Both the position numbers and the translations under genes were made by a program. Under the pieces are notes generated by a model. The model was not told the origin of the DNA. It did no database searches and saw nothing but the letters and a program-made list of their open reading frames with translations. Source: Jannaschia pagri (GTDB taxonomy: Bacteria; Pseudomonadota; Alphaproteobacteria; Rhodobacterales; Rhodobacteraceae). From it: a DNA stretch of 64,000 bases. Below are positions 27,275-36,805 of the stretch, piece by piece. Location: positions 372,001 to 436,000 of the forward strand of contig NZ_BPFH01000002.1 of the NCBI RefSeq assembly GCF_019655435.1, in the 5' to 3' direction. Each line of letters opens with the position of its first letter. Position 1 is the stretch's first letter.

Positions 27275-28492
27275 TTAATCCGACGCACCGCCGGTAAAGG
27301 CATTGCCCCGGGCATAGTCGCAGGGCGCCTCCTGGCTCTCCAGATGGAGCCGATTGCCCGTATAGGGATTGGCACGCGCCAGGTCCTCGTCGAATGTGAT
27401 CCCAAGGCCCGGCGCCTCGGGTGGGACGACAAAGCCGCCCTCAACACGTGGTCCCCCGCCTAGGGCGTGGTGGAACGGCGTCTCGATGGCTTCGACCATC
27501 AGGAGGTTCGGAAGGGTCGCCCCCAGCGCGACGTTGGCGGCAAACTCCACCGGCCCGGCATAGAGATGGGGCGCCACCTGGGCCCCAAACCCTTGGGCCA
27601 AGGCCGCGATCTTGCGCCCCTCCAACAGACCACCGGCGCGGCCAAGGGCCGGTTGCAAAATCGCCGCCGCCCCCAGACGTAAGTGCGTCGCAAACTCCGA
27701 CAGACCGCAGAGCCGCTCTCCCGTGGCGACGGGCACCGGGACCGCGCGCGCCACCTCGGCCATGGCATGGGGGTTGCCCGGTGGGACGGGTTCCTCAAAC
27801 CACAGCGGGTCATAGGCCGCGATGGCCTGCCCCAACCGGATGGCACCTGCTGGGGTGAGCTGCCCGTGGGTCCCAAACAGCAGATCCGCCCCATCCCCGA
27901 CGGCCCGGCGCAGCGCCGCACAAAACGCGACCGACAACGCAATATCGGAGCGCGCGGGCTGGTGCCCGCCCCGGATCGTATAGGGCCCCGCAGGGTCGAA
28001 CTTGAGCGCCGTCCAACCCTCGGCCACGCGCCGCGCCGCGACCTCGGCGGCCATCTCGGGCGACGTCCAAAACCCATCGCCCATCCCGGGCTCAGGGTAG
28101 AGGTACGTATAGGCCCGCAGCCGGTCGTTCATCCGCCCGCCCAGGAGGGCCCAGACCGGCCTCTCCCGCGCCTTGCCCAAAATGTCCCAACAGGCGATTT
28201 CCAGCCCCGAGAACGCACCCCAGACCGTCGGATCCGGTCGATCCGTAAAGCCCGAGGCCCAGACACGCCGTCCCATCAACTCGATGTTCTCCGCGCTCTC
28301 CCCCAACATGTGGCGCGCAAAGACATCCCCGATGACCGCGCGCATGGCCTCCGGCCCGACGGCGCTGGCATAGCACTCACCGTAGCCCACGATCCCGCAG
28401 GTGGTGGTCAGCTTTGGGATGATCCAATAGCGCCCGCCCCACCCCGGCGCAGGGGGCGCCACGACAAAGACCTCCAAATCCGCAAGTTTCAT
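27275..28492 (-). CDS. Mandelate racemase/muconate lactonizing enzyme family protein (probable sugar-acid dehydratase)
   Basis: 405 residues, enolase superfamily. The N-terminal capping domain (GIVGYGECYA, GLEIACWDILGKARERPVWALLGG) leads to the barrel. A catalytic Lys lies in TALKFDP, and metal-binding acids in FGTHGQLTP, WFEEPVPP and ATGERLCGLSEF. Motifs resemble sugar-acid dehydratases such as galactonate dehydratase, but the exact substrate is not decided. The ATG at 28492 has GGAGAGG eight bases upstream. It lies 52 bp downstream of the zinc dehydrogenase gene on the same strand. Confidence 0.87.
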   Translation of the reverse strand: MKLADLEVFVVAPPAPGWGGRYWIIPKLTTTCGIVGYGECYASAVGPEAMRAVIGDVFARHMLGESAENIELMGRRVWASGFTDRPDPTVWGAFSGLEIACWDILGKARERPVWALLGGRMNDRLRAYTYLYPEPGMGDGFWTSPEMAAEVAARRVAEGWTALKFDPAGPYTIRGGHQPARSDIALSVAFCAALRRAVGDGADLLFGTHGQLTPAGAIRLGQAIAAYDPLWFEEPVPPGNPHAMAEVARAVPVPVATGERLCGLSEFATHLRLGAAAILQPALGRAGGLLEGRKIAALAQGFGAQVAPHLYAGPVEFAANVALGATLPNLLMVEAIETPFHHALGGGPRVEGGFVVPPEAPGLGITFDEDLARANPYTGNRLHLESQEAPCDYARGNAFTGGASD

Positions 28493-28544
28493 GGACGCCA
28501 CCTCTCCGGGCGGGACGCATCGCGACTGGGTTGGGCCCGTGTCT

Positions 28545-29618
28545 TCATTCCATCACCACCACGTTCCGCCGTCCCTGCCCCGCGCGCGTGGCCGCAATGG
28601 CGTCGTTGATCGCCTCCAGCGGATAGGTGCCGGAAACGAGCGTCTCCAGCTCCAGCCGCCCCTGGGAATGCAAGTCGAGCAGCCAGGGAATATCCCGCGC
28701 AAGAACGACATCGCCCATCCGCGTGCCGCGCATCCCCTGGCCGTAATAACTGGCTGAGACCGGGTCGAAATGACCAACGGTGCCCGAATGGGGCATCCCG
28801 ACCAGATAGGCCGTCCCGTGGGGCGCCAGCCAGTCGAGCGCCCCGTCAATCACAGGCCCCGCGCCCACCGTGACAAAGACATGGTCCGCCAAGCGCCCAA
28901 GCGCCAACATCGCCGCGCGCCCGTCTTCGGAGGCGCGCAGGACATCCGTGGCGCCAAAGGCCAGCGCGCCCGCCAGTTTAGCGTCGCTCACATCGACCGC
29001 CACGATACGGGCGGCCCCCGCCAAGCGCGCGCCCTGGATCGTGTTCAACCCGACACCCCCCGCGCCGATCACGACGCACCAGTCCCCGGGGCGCACCTTC
29101 GCCGTGTTCACCGCCGCGCCGAGCCCCGTGACCACGCCGCAGGACAGAACGCAGGCTGCCTCGGGTGCGATCGTGTCGGGGATTGGCGCCACCTGGCTGC
29201 GATCCACGCAAACCGCTTCGGCAAAGGCGCCGCAGTTGAGCGCCGCCACGACCGGCTCTCCCTGGGCATCCCGCAGCGGAGCCGCAGCCGAGGGCGCGGC
29301 GCATTGGGTCGGCGCGCCCCCCGCACATGTCGGACAGCTTCCACAGGCGCGGATCAAGGTCACCAGAACGCGCGCGCCCAACGCCAGATCCCGCACGCCC
29401 TCCCCCAAGGCTGTGACCCGCCCAACGGCCTCATGCCCATAGACAGCGGGAAGATCCCCGCCCCAGCCACCATCGGCCAGCGTAATGTCCGAATGGCAGA
29501 TCGCCACGGCGTCGATATCCACGTGGATTTCCCCCGCCCGCGGCGCCGATAGGGAGAGGGTCTCGATGGTCAAAGGCGCGCCAAAACGGCGGCACACGGC
29601 GGCGCTGATCTGTCTCAT
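28545..29618 (-). CDS. Zinc-dependent alcohol dehydrogenase (class III-like)
   Basis: 357 residues, medium-chain dehydrogenase/reductase. Catalytic zinc ligands: Cys in AICHSD, then GHEAVG. The structural-zinc loop is ACGSCPTCAGGAPTQC. The nucleotide site is VIGAGGVGLNTIQGA followed by VAVDVSD, with Asp at the strand end suggesting NAD. The substrate is unknown, with aryl or sugar alcohols possible from context. The ATG follows AGGAGA. It is divergent from pobA and upstream of the enolase-superfamily gene. Confidence 0.9.
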   Translation of the reverse strand: MRQISAAVCRRFGAPLTIETLSLSAPRAGEIHVDIDAVAICHSDITLADGGWGGDLPAVYGHEAVGRVTALGEGVRDLALGARVLVTLIRACGSCPTCAGGAPTQCAAPSAAAPLRDAQGEPVVAALNCGAFAEAVCVDRSQVAPIPDTIAPEAACVLSCGVVTGLGAAVNTAKVRPGDWCVVIGAGGVGLNTIQGARLAGAARIVAVDVSDAKLAGALAFGATDVLRASEDGRAAMLALGRLADHVFVTVGAGPVIDGALDWLAPHGTAYLVGMPHSGTVGHFDPVSASYYGQGMRGTRMGDVVLARDIPWLLDLHSQGRLELETLVSGTYPLEAINDAIAATRAGQGRRNVVVME

Positions 29619-29685
29619 GGGGTCTCCTCTTGGGGTCAGCTTGGCGCGCGCGCGGGTCAAGCAACCCTCCGTTTGCGACAGGGCC

Positions 29686-29705
29686 CAAATTTTCTTGAAA
29701 ATTTG
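29686..29705. promoter_or_regulatory. 20-bp palindrome between the dehydrogenase gene and pobA
   Basis: CAAATTTTC-TT-GAAAATTTG is a perfect inverted repeat with nine-base arms, standing out in GC-rich DNA. It sits in the 160-bp divergent promoter region, 74 bases before pobA. A dimeric repressor or activator for aromatic catabolism could bind there, but no such regulator is in the window. Confidence 0.45.
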
Positions 29706-29778
29706 CGCCACCCGCAGCCGTGTGATCGCTTGCCGACCCTGTGCGCCCAGGTCACAGTCGCGCCAGGGGGGAGGCCAC

Positions 29779-30948
29779 ATGCGCACACAGGTTTGCATCA
29801 TCGGCGGTGGGCCATCGGGGCTTTTGCTCAGCCAAGTGCTACACCGGGCTGGCATTGAGACGGTGGTTCTGGAACGCCGCAGCCGAGAGTACGTCCTGGG
29901 CCGGATCCGCGCCGGCGTTCTGGAGGGGGGAACCGTACAAATGCTGCGCGACGCAGATGTCGGGTCACGCATGGCGCGCGACGGGTTCCCCCACAGTGGC
30001 ACCTATGTGGCTGCGCGCAACCGTGGCTTTCGCGTGGATTTCAACGCACTGACCGGCAAGGACGTGATGGTCTATGGCCAGACCGAAGTGACCGCCGATC
30101 TCTATGCCGCGCGCGATGCCATGGGGGGGACCGTGATCCATGGGGTGGATGGCGTTACGTTGCAGGACGTGGACAGTGACACACCACATGTCACCTATGA
30201 ATTGAACGGCGCGACGCATCGCATCGACTGCGACTGGATCGCAGGCTGCGATGGGTTCCACGGGGTCTCGCGCCGCACAATCCCGCCGTCGGTCCTGCGC
30301 ACGGTCGAACGGGTCTATCCCTTTGGGTGGTTGGGTGTGCTCAGTCGGACCCGGCCCGCGGCCGACGAACTAATTTACGCCAATCACGAGCGGGGCTTTG
30401 CCCTGGCCTCCATGCGCAATGACCGGCTCAGCCGGTACTATATCCAGGCGCCGGTGGACGACCCCCTGGAAAAGTGGAGCGACACGGCCTTCTGGGACGA
30501 GTTGCGGCGTCGCCTACCTGCCGACGTGGCCGAGGCCATGGAGATTGGCCCCACCATCGAGAAGAGCATCGCGCCCCTGCGGTCTTTCGTGGCGGAGCCC
30601 ATGCGGTGGGGACGCCTGTGTCTCGTGGGGGATGCGGCTCATATCGTTCCGCCCACGGGGGCTAAGGGCTTAAACCTCGCCGTCTCGGACGTGCACTACC
30701 TGTCCGAAGGTCTGATCCAACACTACGCGGGCACGCCCGAAGGCATCGACGCCTATTCCGCCCGCGCCCTGGCTCGCGTCTGGAAGGCGACGCGCTTTAG
30801 CTGGTGGTTCACGACGCTCATGCATCGGTTCCCGGACGATAACGCCGCGTTCCATCTGGCCATGCAGGAGGCGGAGATCGACTACCTCGAACACTCCACT
30901 GCCGCGCAGACGGCAATGGCAGAAAACTACGTTGGGTTGCCGTTTTGA
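29779..30948 (+). CDS. pobA: 4-hydroxybenzoate 3-monooxygenase
   Basis: 389 residues, single-component flavin hydroxylase. It makes protocatechuate from 4-hydroxybenzoate. FAD motif GGGPSGLLLSQVL at the start; ERRSREYVLGRIRAGVLEGG and GCDGFHGVSRRTIP (DG motif) as in PobA; GDAAHIVPPTGAKGLN binds the FAD ribityl. The ATG is preceded by GGGGGAGG. It overlaps pcaD by four bases, so the two form one operon. Confidence 0.96.
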   Translation: MRTQVCIIGGGPSGLLLSQVLHRAGIETVVLERRSREYVLGRIRAGVLEGGTVQMLRDADVGSRMARDGFPHSGTYVAARNRGFRVDFNALTGKDVMVYGQTEVTADLYAARDAMGGTVIHGVDGVTLQDVDSDTPHVTYELNGATHRIDCDWIAGCDGFHGVSRRTIPPSVLRTVERVYPFGWLGVLSRTRPAADELIYANHERGFALASMRNDRLSRYYIQAPVDDPLEKWSDTAFWDELRRRLPADVAEAMEIGPTIEKSIAPLRSFVAEPMRWGRLCLVGDAAHIVPPTGAKGLNLAVSDVHYLSEGLIQHYAGTPEGIDAYSARALARVWKATRFSWWFTTLMHRFPDDNAAFHLAMQEAEIDYLEHSTAAQTAMAENYVGLPF

Positions 30949-31745
30949 CCACGGACCACGCCACCGCTGCCGACGGGACCCGCCTGTACCTGCGTCTGGA
31001 GGGGCCACCCACCGGGCCTGCGCTGGTCCTTGCGAACTCACTGGGCACTGACCTTCACCTTTGGGACGCCGTGCTGGACAACCTGCCGAGGGGCCTGCGG
31101 GTTCTTCGGTATGATATGCGCGGGCATGGTCGGTCAGAGGTGCCGCCTGCGCCCTATGCCATGGGCACGCTGGTCAGCGATGCCGCGACTGTTCTGGACC
31201 ACGCAGAGATCACCGACAGCACCTTTATTGGCCTGTCCATCGGCGGCATGGTCGCCCAGGGGCTGGCGGTCAAACGGCCTGATCTGGTGCGCGCCCTGGT
31301 CCTGTCCAACACGGCCGCCAAAATCGGTACGCCCACCCTGTGGCAGCGCCGGATCGACGCGATCCGCACGGGCGGCTTGGCCTCGATTGCCGATGACGTC
31401 ATGGCCCGATGGTTCAGCCCCAGCTTCCGCAAAGGCCCAGACCTGGCAGCCTGGCGGGCACGGTTCCTGGAGACGCCGGAAGAGGGCTATCTGGGATGCT
31501 GTGCCGCCATTGCGGGGACGGATTTCTATACGCCGACGGCGGCCCTCCGTCTGCCGACCCTGGGCCTAGCCGGATCGGATGATGGCGCCACTCCGGCGGA
31601 TCTGGTGCGCGAAACCGTCGATCTGATCCCGGGCAGCCGGTTCCAAATCCTCCGGCGCACAGGCCACCTGCCATGTGTCGAAGCACCGAACGCCTATGCG
31701 CAGGCGCTGACGACCTTTCTGACAGAAACCGGCCAACTGCCATGA
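30945..31745 (+). CDS. pcaD: 3-oxoadipate enol-lactonase
   Basis: 266 residues, alpha/beta hydrolase. It opens 3-oxoadipate enol-lactone to 3-oxoadipate. Oxyanion region LANSLGTDLHLWD, nucleophile Ser in GLSIGGM, acid near GSDDGATP, and His in TGHLP. The start is TTG at 30945, inside the pobA stop (TTGA overlap), which supports coupling. pcaC, which often adjoins or is fused to pcaD, is not here. Confidence 0.93.
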   Translation: MTTDHATAADGTRLYLRLEGPPTGPALVLANSLGTDLHLWDAVLDNLPRGLRVLRYDMRGHGRSEVPPAPYAMGTLVSDAATVLDHAEITDSTFIGLSIGGMVAQGLAVKRPDLVRALVLSNTAAKIGTPTLWQRRIDAIRTGGLASIADDVMARWFSPSFRKGPDLAAWRARFLETPEEGYLGCCAAIAGTDFYTPTAALRLPTLGLAGSDDGATPADLVRETVDLIPGSRFQILRRTGHLPCVEAPNAYAQALTTFLTETGQLP

Positions 31746-31845
31746 TCCCACATCGCCGCCGCCAACCCGCGACCTCCGGCCTCGCTCCCACCATGACGCC
31801 CTGCACGACGCTGCGCTGCAACCGCCGGGCCTTAGGACGCCGCCC

Positions 31846-33162
31846 ATGACCATCGCGCCCCAAGATAGCCCTCTTCTCCGTGACCTCTTTGCCGACGCAG
31901 AGGTGGCGCGCCTGTTTTCCGACACCGCAGCCGTCCGCGCCATGCTGATTGTCGAGGGCACCTTGGCCAAGGTCCAAGGTGACGCGGGGATGATCCCCGC
32001 GGACGCCGCCGCCTACCTGCATCGCGCCGCGATGGAGGTGCAGATCGACCCCGCTGGTCTGGCACCCGCGACGGCGCAGAACGGCGTCTGTGTTCCCGCC
32101 CTGGTCGCCGCTTTCCGCAAAGAGGCACAGGCGCCGGAGTTCACCCAATACCTCCATTGGGGCGCCACGTCCCAAGACATCATCGACACCGGTCTGGCCC
32201 TGCGCCTGCGCCAGGTCCTGACGCTCATCGAAACGCGGCTGGACGCGCTGTTGATCGCCCTGGCCGACTTGGCCACGGCCTGGGCCGAGACCCCCATGGT
32301 CGCACGCACCTATGGGCAACCGGCGACGGTCACGACCCTGGGCGCGCAGGTGGCCAGTTGGGGGACAGGCCTCTTGTCGGTGCGGGACGATCTTGCCCCC
32401 CTGCGCGAGGCGGTCCTCATGGTGACCTTGAACGGCGCGGCGGGCACGCTGTCCGCCATGGGCCCGGAGGGTCCAGCGATCCGAGCGGAGCTGGCCAAGG
32501 CCTTGGGGCTGCGCAATCCGGGGCACAGCCCCCATGCGGACCGGGCGCATATCCAGGCGCTTTCGGCCTGGTGTAACCGGCTGCTGCAAGCGGCGGCCAA
32601 GATGGCGGGCGATCTGCTACTGTTGACGCGCGATGGTACGGTGCGCCTCGACGCCGGAGGGGCCTCGTCCACCATGCCCCAGAAAGCGAACCCCGTGGCC
32701 CCGTCGGTGGTTCGGGCTCTGGCGGCCCATGGGGCGGGCCACGCAGCAGCCCTGTCGATGATCCCTGCGGCGGATGCCCGGGATGGCGCGGCTTGGTTTA
32801 CGGAATGGCTCTCGCTCCCGCCGCTCTTGGCGGCCACGGCGCGGTCCCTGACGCTGCTCCGTGAGACGTCGGACCCAGATCATACCGGGATCACCCTCGG
32901 ATCACCCGCAGCGTTCCCGGGCGGCGAGGACCCTTCGGGGTTGATCCATGCCGAAGCCGTCACCTTCGCCTTGGCGCAGACCATGCCGCGGCCCGAGGCC
33001 CAGGCCCAGGTCAAAGCCTGGACGGCACAGGTGCGTGCCACCGGGGTCTCTCTGCTGGATTTGGCAGGGGTTGATCCCGACGCGTTCCGCCCGAACCGTC
33101 AGTGGGGCGAGGCCCCCGATCTGGCCCGTCGCTTTGCCGCCCGTGTGCGCGGGACCGAGTAG
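31846..33162 (+). CDS. pcaB: 3-carboxy-cis,cis-muconate cycloisomerase
   Basis: 438 residues, fumarase/aspartase superfamily. It lactonises the ring-cleavage product of protocatechuate. Superfamily regions: HWGATSQDIIDTG, and the signature loop GGASSTMPQKANP. It follows pcaD after 100 bp. Ring-cleavage genes pcaGH are not in the window, so the pathway must be completed elsewhere. Confidence 0.95.
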   Translation: MTIAPQDSPLLRDLFADAEVARLFSDTAAVRAMLIVEGTLAKVQGDAGMIPADAAAYLHRAAMEVQIDPAGLAPATAQNGVCVPALVAAFRKEAQAPEFTQYLHWGATSQDIIDTGLALRLRQVLTLIETRLDALLIALADLATAWAETPMVARTYGQPATVTTLGAQVASWGTGLLSVRDDLAPLREAVLMVTLNGAAGTLSAMGPEGPAIRAELAKALGLRNPGHSPHADRAHIQALSAWCNRLLQAAAKMAGDLLLLTRDGTVRLDAGGASSTMPQKANPVAPSVVRALAAHGAGHAAALSMIPAADARDGAAWFTEWLSLPPLLAATARSLTLLRETSDPDHTGITLGSPAAFPGGEDPSGLIHAEAVTFALAQTMPRPEAQAQVKAWTAQVRATGVSLLDLAGVDPDAFRPNRQWGEAPDLARRFAARVRGTE

Positions 33163-33210
33163 GGGTTTCCATCCCTCGCCAGTGGTCATTGTTTGGCATA
33201 GGGTCCGCCG

Positions 33211-34419
33211 ATGACCACCACCGCCCAGACCCCGACCGACACGCGCGGCCCCATCCTCTTCATTCTGATCACCGTGATGATCGAGGCTATGGGCATCGGT
33301 CTCATCCTCCCGGTGATGCCCGCTCTTCTGGAGGAAGTTCAAGGTGTTAGCCTATCAGAGGCTGCGCTTTGGGGTGGGGTGCTCGGGTCGATCTATGCGC
33401 TGATGCAGTTCCTGTTTTCGCCCACCATCGGCAACCTGTCTGATCGGTTCGGGCGCCGCCCGGTGCTGCTGTTGTCCATGGCGGTGATCTTTCTCGACTA
33501 CATCCTCATGGCCTATGCCCACACGATCTGGCTGCTTCTCATCGGACGGATCATTGCGGGGATCGCGGCTGCAACGATGTCCACAGCCACGGCTTTCATG
33601 GCCGATATCTCCCCGCCGGAAAAGAAGGCCCAGAACTTCGGTTTAGTGTCTGCGGGGTTTGGGCTGGGCTTCGTGCTTGGCCCAGCCATGGGCGGTCTGC
33701 TGGCGGAATGGGGCGCGCGGGCCCCGTTCTGGGCCGCAGCCGTTTTGTCCGGCGCCAACCTCTTGTTTGGATTGATCGTTCTGCCCGAGACCCTGCGCCG
33801 CAAACGTGCTTTCGACTGGCGCCGCGCCAATCCTTTGGGCGGTCTTCTGGCCGTCCGAGCCCTGCCTGGTGTGGGCCTGCTGCTCGGCGTCTGGTTCTTT
33901 TACCAAGTCGCCAACTGGGTCTATCCGGCGATCTGGGCCTATTTCACCCAGGCGGCCTTTGGCTGGGATGAGCGGATGGTTGGTATCTCTCTCGCCGTCT
34001 ACGGGGTGTCGATGGTCGTGGTCCAAGGGGGGTTGATCCGCCTCGTGATCCCCCGTCTTGGGGAACGGCGGACGTTGGCCTGGTTCCTGCCCTATAACGC
34101 TGTCGTCCTTCTGTGCGTCGCTTTTGTACCCCACGGGTGGCTTATGCTGGCGCTGACACCGTTTTCGGCCCTAGGCGCGGTCGTCGCGCCGGCGATCCAA
34201 GGGGTGACCAGCCGCATCGCATCCGATGACCAACAGGGAGAGTTGCAAGGCCTGTTGGCCTCGATCACCGCCGTTGCGGCCATCGTGTCGCCTCTGATCA
34301 TGACCCAAGTCTTCAATCGCGCGACCACGGGTGGCGCGGATATGCCCGGAGCGCCATTCCTCGTCGCGGCACTGCTGATGAGTGTGAGCTTCCTGTTGTA
34401 CGGCCGCGCCAAGGCGTGA
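33211..34419 (+). CDS. MFS transporter (TetA-like drug:H+ antiporter group)
   Basis: 402 residues with 12 hydrophobic helices. Motif A after helix 2 is GNLSDRFGRRPVLL, and the motif C region on helix 5 is GLGFVLGPAMGG. These are typical of the 12-helix tetracycline-resistance-like group, most of whose members export unknown compounds. It follows pcaB by 48 bp, so it may be co-transcribed with the protocatechuate genes, but an aromatic-acid importer would normally have a different motif set. Confidence 0.9.
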   Translation: MTTTAQTPTDTRGPILFILITVMIEAMGIGLILPVMPALLEEVQGVSLSEAALWGGVLGSIYALMQFLFSPTIGNLSDRFGRRPVLLLSMAVIFLDYILMAYAHTIWLLLIGRIIAGIAAATMSTATAFMADISPPEKKAQNFGLVSAGFGLGFVLGPAMGGLLAEWGARAPFWAAAVLSGANLLFGLIVLPETLRRKRAFDWRRANPLGGLLAVRALPGVGLLLGVWFFYQVANWVYPAIWAYFTQAAFGWDERMVGISLAVYGVSMVVVQGGLIRLVIPRLGERRTLAWFLPYNAVVLLCVAFVPHGWLMLALTPFSALGAVVAPAIQGVTSRIASDDQQGELQGLLASITAVAAIVSPLIMTQVFNRATTGGADMPGAPFLVAALLMSVSFLLYGRAKA

Positions 34420-35048
34420 GGCCCCCACGGGTGGTCTAGGTCGCGGCCCGCGCGAGGCGGTTTTGGTCCGAGGCCATGGACCTAAGGTCCGGCCTTTGCG
34501 GTGACAACGCGGAGGAGGCTAGGGACTGCCCCGTCGCGTGCGTCGCCCCCGTTTTGGCTCAGGGATGTGATACGACCACCCCTGGCTGACAGACAGGTCT
34601 TGCGAGCACGTGTCGTCGTCACTGACACGGTACGTGCGGCGTGCGGCAACTCTGTTCAGATGCGCTCCACAACCATCACAGGTGCGGAAGATTCAGGAAT
34701 GCCCCATGCCATTTCGCGTACGTGTCCCGACCAAGTTTCGTGGTTGCGGCCATGGCTGGGCGACCCCTTCGTTCAAGGCGAGTAAGGGAGCGCATCGTGC
34801 CCGCGCACGGCAAACCGGAGCATCCACGCGGGGCGCAATGCAGGCCAGACGGCGGACAGGCCTAGCGAACCGGCCCTCCGACATGGGCCGGAGCTCTTGA
34901 GGTTTGACTGTGACGCAAACGCGTTGAGACGCAGGCTAAGTCCGCGAGTTTCGCAATGGTGCGAAGATGTCTGGCGAAGGCCGACCGACCATTGCGTCAA
35001 AGGCCCTTTTCGGTCCGCATCACACGCACTGACATCGGCGCCTCGGAC
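34420..35048. other. Non-coding stretch after the MFS gene
   Basis: About 630 bases between convergent genes. CCGGCCC (34870-34876) and GGGCCGG (34885-34891) form a seven-base stem that might end transcription. Open frames are short and unnatural. No RNA gene seen. Confidence 0.45.
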
Positions 35049-35999
35049 CTACGCCGCCGCGTCTAAAGCCTGAACGAATAGATCCCCATCCACATTCCCG
35101 CCGCTGGCCACGGCGACCACATCGCCATCGTGATGGAACAGCGCCGCGGCAAGTGCGACGGCCCCGCCAGGCTCCAACACGATCCGCAGATGCCGCCAGG
35201 CCAGCGCCATGGCGCGCAGGGCCTCGGCGTCGGTGACAACCATGCCCGGGCCAGCCAAACGGCTGAGAATTGGAAACGTCAGCTTGCCCGGCATCGGCGT
35301 CAGGATCGCATCGCACAGAGACCCTGTCCGCGCCGCGTTCTCGACCGGGTGCCCAGCCACCAGGGACCGGGCCACATCGTCGAAGCCGGAGGGCTCCACG
35401 GTGCGCACGCGGGCGTGCCCATCGAGGGCAAGCGCCATCCCAGCGCTCAAGCCGCCGCCACCGCAGCAGACGAGAACCTCCGTCACGCCCTCTGGAAGCG
35501 CCTCCGCGATCTCTAGGCCGCAGGTCCCTTGCCCAGCGATGACCCGGGCATCATCGTAGGGCCGGATCAGGGCCCCCCCGCGCTCCGACAGGAGTCGTGC
35601 GCCGATCTCCTCGCGGTCTTCGGTCGCACGGTCATACAGAACCACCTCCGCCCCGTAAGACCGTGTGTTCTGGATCTTCACCGAAGGTGCGTCCGACGGC
35701 ATCACGATGACCGCCCGCCGTCCCAACAGGCGCGCGGCGAGGGCCACGCCCTGGGCATGGTTCCCCGAAGAGTAGGCCAGGATCTCGCTGCCCGCCTGGC
35801 TCACGGCGTTGTAGGCCCCGCGAAACTTGAAGCTGCCGGTCTTTTGCAGGCACTCCGCCTTGACCCAAATGCGGCGCCCCACCTCCGCATCCAGGGATGG
35901 TGCGTTCAAGAGGGGCGTGCGCACGGCATGTCCGCGCAGACGGTCCGCCGCGGCCTCGATATCGTCGCGTGTGGGGGCGGTCAGATCAGCATCGTCCAT
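35049..35999 (-). CDS. PLP-dependent threonine/serine dehydratase-like enzyme
   Basis: 316 residues, fold type II. The PLP Lys58 is in GSFKFRGAYNAVS, the SSGNHAQGVA segment binds substrate, and the phosphate loop is CCGGGGLSAG. There is no ACT regulatory domain, as in catabolic threonine dehydratase, serine racemase or hydroxyaspartate ammonia-lyase; which one is undecided. The start lies 19 bases inside the preceding alpha/beta hydrolase gene, so the operon is tightly coupled. Confidence 0.9.
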   Translation of the reverse strand: MDDADLTAPTRDDIEAAADRLRGHAVRTPLLNAPSLDAEVGRRIWVKAECLQKTGSFKFRGAYNAVSQAGSEILAYSSGNHAQGVALAARLLGRRAVIVMPSDAPSVKIQNTRSYGAEVVLYDRATEDREEIGARLLSERGGALIRPYDDARVIAGQGTCGLEIAEALPEGVTEVLVCCGGGGLSAGMALALDGHARVRTVEPSGFDDVARSLVAGHPVENAARTGSLCDAILTPMPGKLTFPILSRLAGPGMVVTDAEALRAMALAWRHLRIVLEPGGAVALAAALFHHDGDVVAVASGGNVDGDLFVQALDAAA

Positions 36000-36805
36000 T
36001 CGTTCAAAGCCTCCAGAGCGTCCGGCTCGTCCAGGAAGGGCACGTGCCCCCGACCCGGTACATTGGCCACGATCATATCGGGCCTGCGGCGCGACATCTC
36101 GGCCAGCGTCGCCTCTGTCAGCAGATCAGAATTGGCGCCCCGGATACAGGCCAGGGGCAGACCGGCCATGGCGTCGAACAGCGGCCAGAGGTCGGGCACC
36201 GGCTGCGCCCCCGCCTCCAGCACCGCGTCCCGCAGCTTGGCATCGTAGGTCAGCGCCAACCCCTCGCCGGTGTCGCGGTAGTGCTTGCGGACCTCTTCCT
36301 CCCAACGCTCGGGTGGGACGCCTTCGAACCCAGCCATGAGGGTTGCGCGTTCTAGGGCAGCCTCCGCATATGTGGCAGCCTCGGGGGGGTTGCCGATGTA
36401 GTCCTTGATCGCCTCCAGCCCGTCCTCGGCGATCTCCGGCCCGATATCGACCAGCGCCACACCCGACAGCTTGGCCTTGGCCATAAGCGCCAAGGACATG
36501 GCGATCAGCCCGCCGCGCGAGGTGCCCAGGATCGCCACCTGATCCAGACCCAGATGCGCCAGCAGTTCCAGCACATCCCGCGCCTCGGTCGGGATGGTGT
36601 AGCTGCGCCAATCGGGCGCCCGCTGGGATTTACCGCGTCCCCGATAGTCCAATCGGATCACCCGGTGTTCGCCCAAAAGATAGGGCAACACATAGTCAAA
36701 ATCCGTGGAGTTCCGCGTCAATCCGGCCAGACACAGGATCACGGGGCCGTCGCCCTCATCCGCGTACCACAGGCGCAGGTTGTCGGAGGTCTTGAACTCG
36801 GGCAT
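35981..36805 (-). CDS. Alpha/beta hydrolase
   Basis: 274 residues. The nucleophile is Ser96 in LGTSRGGL, the oxyanion loop LAGLTRNSTDF, and RLDYRGRGKSQR is typical of C-C or ester hydrolases. The acid is likely in the GANSDLLT segment, and the His in GRGHVPFLDEP. Substrate unknown. Its ATG shares one base with the haloacid dehalogenase stop (TGATG), and its end overlaps the PLP enzyme gene, so the three are probably used together. Confidence 0.9.
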   Translation of the reverse strand: MPEFKTSDNLRLWYADEGDGPVILCLAGLTRNSTDFDYVLPYLLGEHRVIRLDYRGRGKSQRAPDWRSYTIPTEARDVLELLAHLGLDQVAILGTSRGGLIAMSLALMAKAKLSGVALVDIGPEIAEDGLEAIKDYIGNPPEAATYAEAALERATLMAGFEGVPPERWEEEVRKHYRDTGEGLALTYDAKLRDAVLEAGAQPVPDLWPLFDAMAGLPLACIRGANSDLLTEATLAEMSRRRPDMIVANVPGRGHVPFLDEPDALEALNEWTMLI

